64,000 nucleotides of DNA from Embiotoca jacksoni (lineage: Eukaryota > Chordata > Actinopteri > Embiotocidae), in NCBI GenBank assembly GCA_022577435.1, contig JAKOON010000007.1:13920426-13984425 (forward strand), in the 5' to 3' direction. Made by a program: the position numbers and the translations under genes. This document shows, piece after piece, positions 61,874-64,000 of the stretch. Under the pieces are notes generated by a model. It was not told the DNA's origin. It was given only the letters and a program-made list of their open reading frames with translations, and did no database searches. The first letter of the stretch is position 1. Each line of letters begins with the position of its first letter.

Positions 61874-62343
61874 CGAGTGTGCGTGAGTGAGTGTGATTGG
61901 GTGTGTGCGTAGCTCCCCGTCACTCTGACTGAACTGTTTTTCTTTTTGAACTAAGAACAGTAGACTTCTGTACTTGTGAATGGTTTTTCTATTTAGTTCC
62001 TTGATTCAATGTTCCTTGCCTTTCTGCAAGTCAAAAATGCTGTATTTACTACATGCCACAGCGCTTATGCAATTGTATAATCCTTTTTTGTTTGTTTGTT
62101 TGTTTTTTAACCTTTTGTGTTCCTTATTGTTAATGTAAATTGTTGTCAAACCTTTTGTGGCAAAGGAAAAACTTCTGCTAAGGGAGATTTTCTGTACTTT
62201 TTGGACAATGATATGGATTTGTGGGTAGAATTTTGGAAATTCGTTTCTAAGTGCTTTCAAGTATTTACTTGGCCTTATGTATATATATCTATCTATGACA
62301 TTTCAGAAAGGTATGTATAGTAATTCAATCCGAAATTGTTGTA

Positions 62344-62349
62344 AATAAA
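62344..62349 (+). terminator. Candidate distal poly(A) signal AATAAA
   Basis: Canonical hexamer followed by T/G-rich sequence (TATATATTGT, then TGTATAAAG and TGTGTTTATC). It is the best candidate for the end of the long unc5a transcript. A TGTAAATA Pumilio-type element overlaps it at 62340-62347. Confidence 0.6.
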
Positions 62350-62449
62350 TTATATATTGTTAAATCAAGGACTGGATTCTTTACTTGTATAAAGCAGATG
62401 TGTTTATCAGATAAGAGTTGAAAAGATGAATGCCGCTCATTTATGTTAA

Positions 62450-62960
62450 CTGTGACCATGGTTTCCGACCTTTTTGGTTTGTGACCCTTTACATCTATGT
62501 CTGCTTGCAAACCCATTATTGCATTCAGTTCAGCCGGAAAACATGTAATGAAATATTAAAAAAACAAAATGTTTTTTTTTTTTTACTAGCTTTTTCTGGA
62601 GCTTTTGACCATTTCCAACAATCATTCTTCAGCAGACTGAACTTGTTTAGTTGTTTACGTGACCTAAATATGTAACTTTGGTCACAAGTGGTCATAAATG
62701 TTGTCGCCATAGAAGGCCACTCGATAACGCAGAAAGTACCTGAAAAAGCTAGTAAGAGAAGTTTAGAGTAGTTTAGGTCAGAAGTGTTCACAAGGTCAAG
62801 TGTGTATCTCGATGCTCAAAAAAAGTGCTGCTTAGCCTGTCAGATTATCTTATTTGTATAAAATAACGGGGTTCCAAATGTGGAAGATTTACCTCGTGTC
62901 CCCTCGAGTCCCCCTGTCTCACTGCAGGTTGGGTACAACTGAACTAAAGTCAGAAAGCAG
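62450..62960. repeat. Probable decayed teleost interspersed repeat
   Basis: Contains 'ccgacctttttggtttgtga' (62466), with GACCC following, and later 'tattgcattcagttcagccg', which resemble a repeat common in teleost genomes. Highly diverged, edges uncertain, recognised from memory only. Confidence 0.45.
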
Positions 62961-63544
62961 TTGCCCCGCTGACTGGAAACGGGTAGACACAGCTAGCTCG
63001 GCTCCCTCCAAAGGTTAAAAATCACCTATTCTGTTTGTTTAACCTGAACACAAACAAATGGAACAATGACCATTTGTGATTTAAGCAGGAGTGACACATT
63101 GTACTTTTCTGAACTGCATTTATTAGTTTGAAACATATTTTAATAAATTTGAAACCAAATGTAATGTTATTCTCTGTAAACGTCCACATTCAGTTCTTAA
63201 AATTCAGTTCAGTTTTTGAAATTCAATTTCAGTTTGTGTCTCCCACATCTGAGACTGAGAAATAGCAATGGAGTGGAGATCCATTGAACTCCTTGTCGGT
63301 CCATCAGCACCTCGTGTAGGCCTGAAAACTGAAACTTCTCCCTCGTGCCCTAATGTCTGGGTGTGTTTGACCGCTTCCTTCACTCCCATCGATGCGCAGC
63401 GCTACAGAGTTCGACAAGTGGCTGATTTTTATTTTTATTTTTATTTTATAGTACTCTATTAATCCCCGAGGGGAAATTTCTTCACTACAGCAGGGGGGGC
63501 TCTCAGGGGGGAGCTGCTGCAACAGGCTGCCACTAGCGCGGCGT

Positions 63545-63718
63545 CAGGTAACCTGACGTGCATGTTTTTGGATGATGGGAGGAAGCCGGAGAACCCGGAG
63601 AGAACCCACGCAAGCACAGGGAGAACATGCAAACTCCGCACAGAAAGGCCCAGGACCGGATTCGAACCCTGAACCTTTTTGCTGTGAGGCGACAATGCTA
63701 ACCACTGCACCACCCTGA
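63545..63718 (-). mobile_element. tRNA-derived SINE, minus strand
   Basis: Read on the minus strand the element starts near 63718 with 'gggtggtgcagtggttagca', containing an A-box-like TGGTGCAGTGG (63702-63712). A B-box-like GGTTCGAATCC follows at 63658-63668. The body ('ggagtttgcatgttctccct', 'tccggcttcctcccatcatc') is typical of a SINE found throughout teleosts. These two boxes are the internal RNA polymerase III promoter inherited from tRNA. No full A tail or target duplication was fixed. Confidence 0.8.
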
Positions 63719-63730
63719 TGGTATCCTATT

Positions 63731-63750
63731 GGTGGTGGTGGTGGTGGTGG
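63731..63750. repeat. (GGT)n microsatellite
   Basis: Nearly seven GGT units just beyond the 5' edge of the SINE. Confidence 0.92.
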
Positions 63751-63939
63751 TACATGCTGAGCCCTTCATCTTAATTTGGGGTTCACGTTTTGAAATACCT
63801 GCAACAACTTAATCAAATGAATAATTGTAAATTATGATCGTATTTTGTTTACCACAGTGTTATACAGTTATCTCATTGCAATAACCTTAAATGTTCAACA
63901 TCAACCAATTTTCATACCTAATTGTGTTTTGCATCTCAG

Positions 63940-64000
63940 AAAGTTGCACAAGCATTGGGAGAAACCCGGCAACGGCTGAAGGACCGACTCAACTCGTCGT
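63940..64000 (+). CDS. Possible first bases of an exon of the next gene (cut by window end)
   Basis: A good acceptor (TTGTGTTTTGCATCTCAG at 63922-63939) is followed by an open frame to the end of the window reading KVAQALGETRQRLKDRLNSS, a charged, helix-prone, coiled-coil-like peptide. Its A/G/C composition differs from the AT-rich sequence before it. I do not recognise the protein. If real, it belongs to a + strand gene whose earlier exons would have to lie between the unc5a end and here, or be non-coding, so the call is tentative. Confidence 0.4.

Larger units (their letters stand above)
58675..62370 (+). other. unc5a: Probable 3' untranslated region of unc5a
   Basis: After the stop there is about 3.7 kb with no splice-like gene structure, AU-rich, with several candidate poly(A) signals. 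The proximal one is AATAAA at 59177-59182 and the distal one AATAAA at 62344-62349. It contains T runs at 59028-59046 and 59565-59585, a G-rich run at 60251-60283, a Pumilio-type TGTAAATA at 60819-60826 and a GT repeat at 61829-61872. The end near 62370 is inferred from the distal signal; transcript data are needed to fix it. Confidence 0.6.
62371..63939. other. Intergenic region downstream of unc5a
   Basis: No gene is supported. It holds a likely decayed fish repeat (about 62450-62960), a tRNA-derived SINE on the minus strand (63545-63718), a short retroelement-end-like palindrome near 63462-63480 and a GGT repeat at 63731-63750. Confidence 0.75.

Noticed and set aside
63556..63718. Possible functional tRNA gene from A-box and B-box motifs
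   Set aside because: The cloverleaf stems do not form, and the sequence continues into a typical SINE body, so it is a tRNA-derived retroposon.

Overview
This is vertebrate genomic DNA, almost certainly from a ray-finned (teleost) fish. The reasons are the many long (CA)n/(GT)n microsatellites, decayed Tc1-family transposons with fish-type ends, a tRNA-derived SINE of a kind common in teleosts, and one large multi-exon gene with phase-consistent GT-AG introns. Intron sizes would suit a percomorph-like fish, but the species cannot be named from the sequence. There are no prokaryotic features, CRISPR arrays or phage-like genes.

One gene dominates the window: the 3' four fifths of unc5a, a netrin receptor of the UNC5 family, on the + strand. 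I find 14 coding exons from 17578 to the stop codon at 58672-58674. They give 2,402 coding bases, 799 residues after a split first codon. The order is: end of Ig domain 1; Ig domain 2 (19327-20835); two thrombospondin type-1 repeats, one exon each (24278-24445 and 31421-31585); the membrane-spanning exon (37807-37995); a linker leading into ZU5 (38806-39105); the rest of ZU5 (42737-43465); an exon joining ZU5 to UPA (45631-45864); UPA (53959-56086); and the death domain (56201-58674). Every exon junction keeps the frame. The signal peptide and most of Ig1 are not seen, so those exons must lie upstream and the intron ending at 17577 is longer than 17.5 kb. UNC5A is preferred over UNC5B, C and D because of the VALYVG membrane segment, the HLLTIQPDL linker, the EIPFYHIWNG UPA segment and the C-terminus ending in Glu-Cys.

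The first 17.5 kb is intron with no supported gene. It holds microsatellites, an old interspersed repeat (about 6660-7178) and a dead Tc1 copy (about 7591-8681). Larger introns further in carry a second dead Tc1 copy in the opposite direction (about 35597-36320), a likely 600-bp non-autonomous DNA element with inverted ends (about 39473-40074), two other decayed interspersed repeats and many simple repeats. After the stop codon there is a probable 3' untranslated region of about 3.7 kb ending near a canonical AATAAA at 62344-62349, then about 1.6 kb of intergenic DNA with a SINE. The last 61 bases look like the start of an exon of the next gene.

I found no novel multi-gene system. The points most worth checking concern unc5a RNA processing: a tandem NAGNAG acceptor at the membrane exon, frame-neutral TSP exons (the first with a weak acceptor), a G-run and C-run that could pair inside the 810-base membrane-to-linker intron, a decoy 'poison' acceptor before the ZU5 exon, a G-quadruplex-like run in the 3' UTR, and a Pumilio-type site overlapping the distal poly(A) signal.
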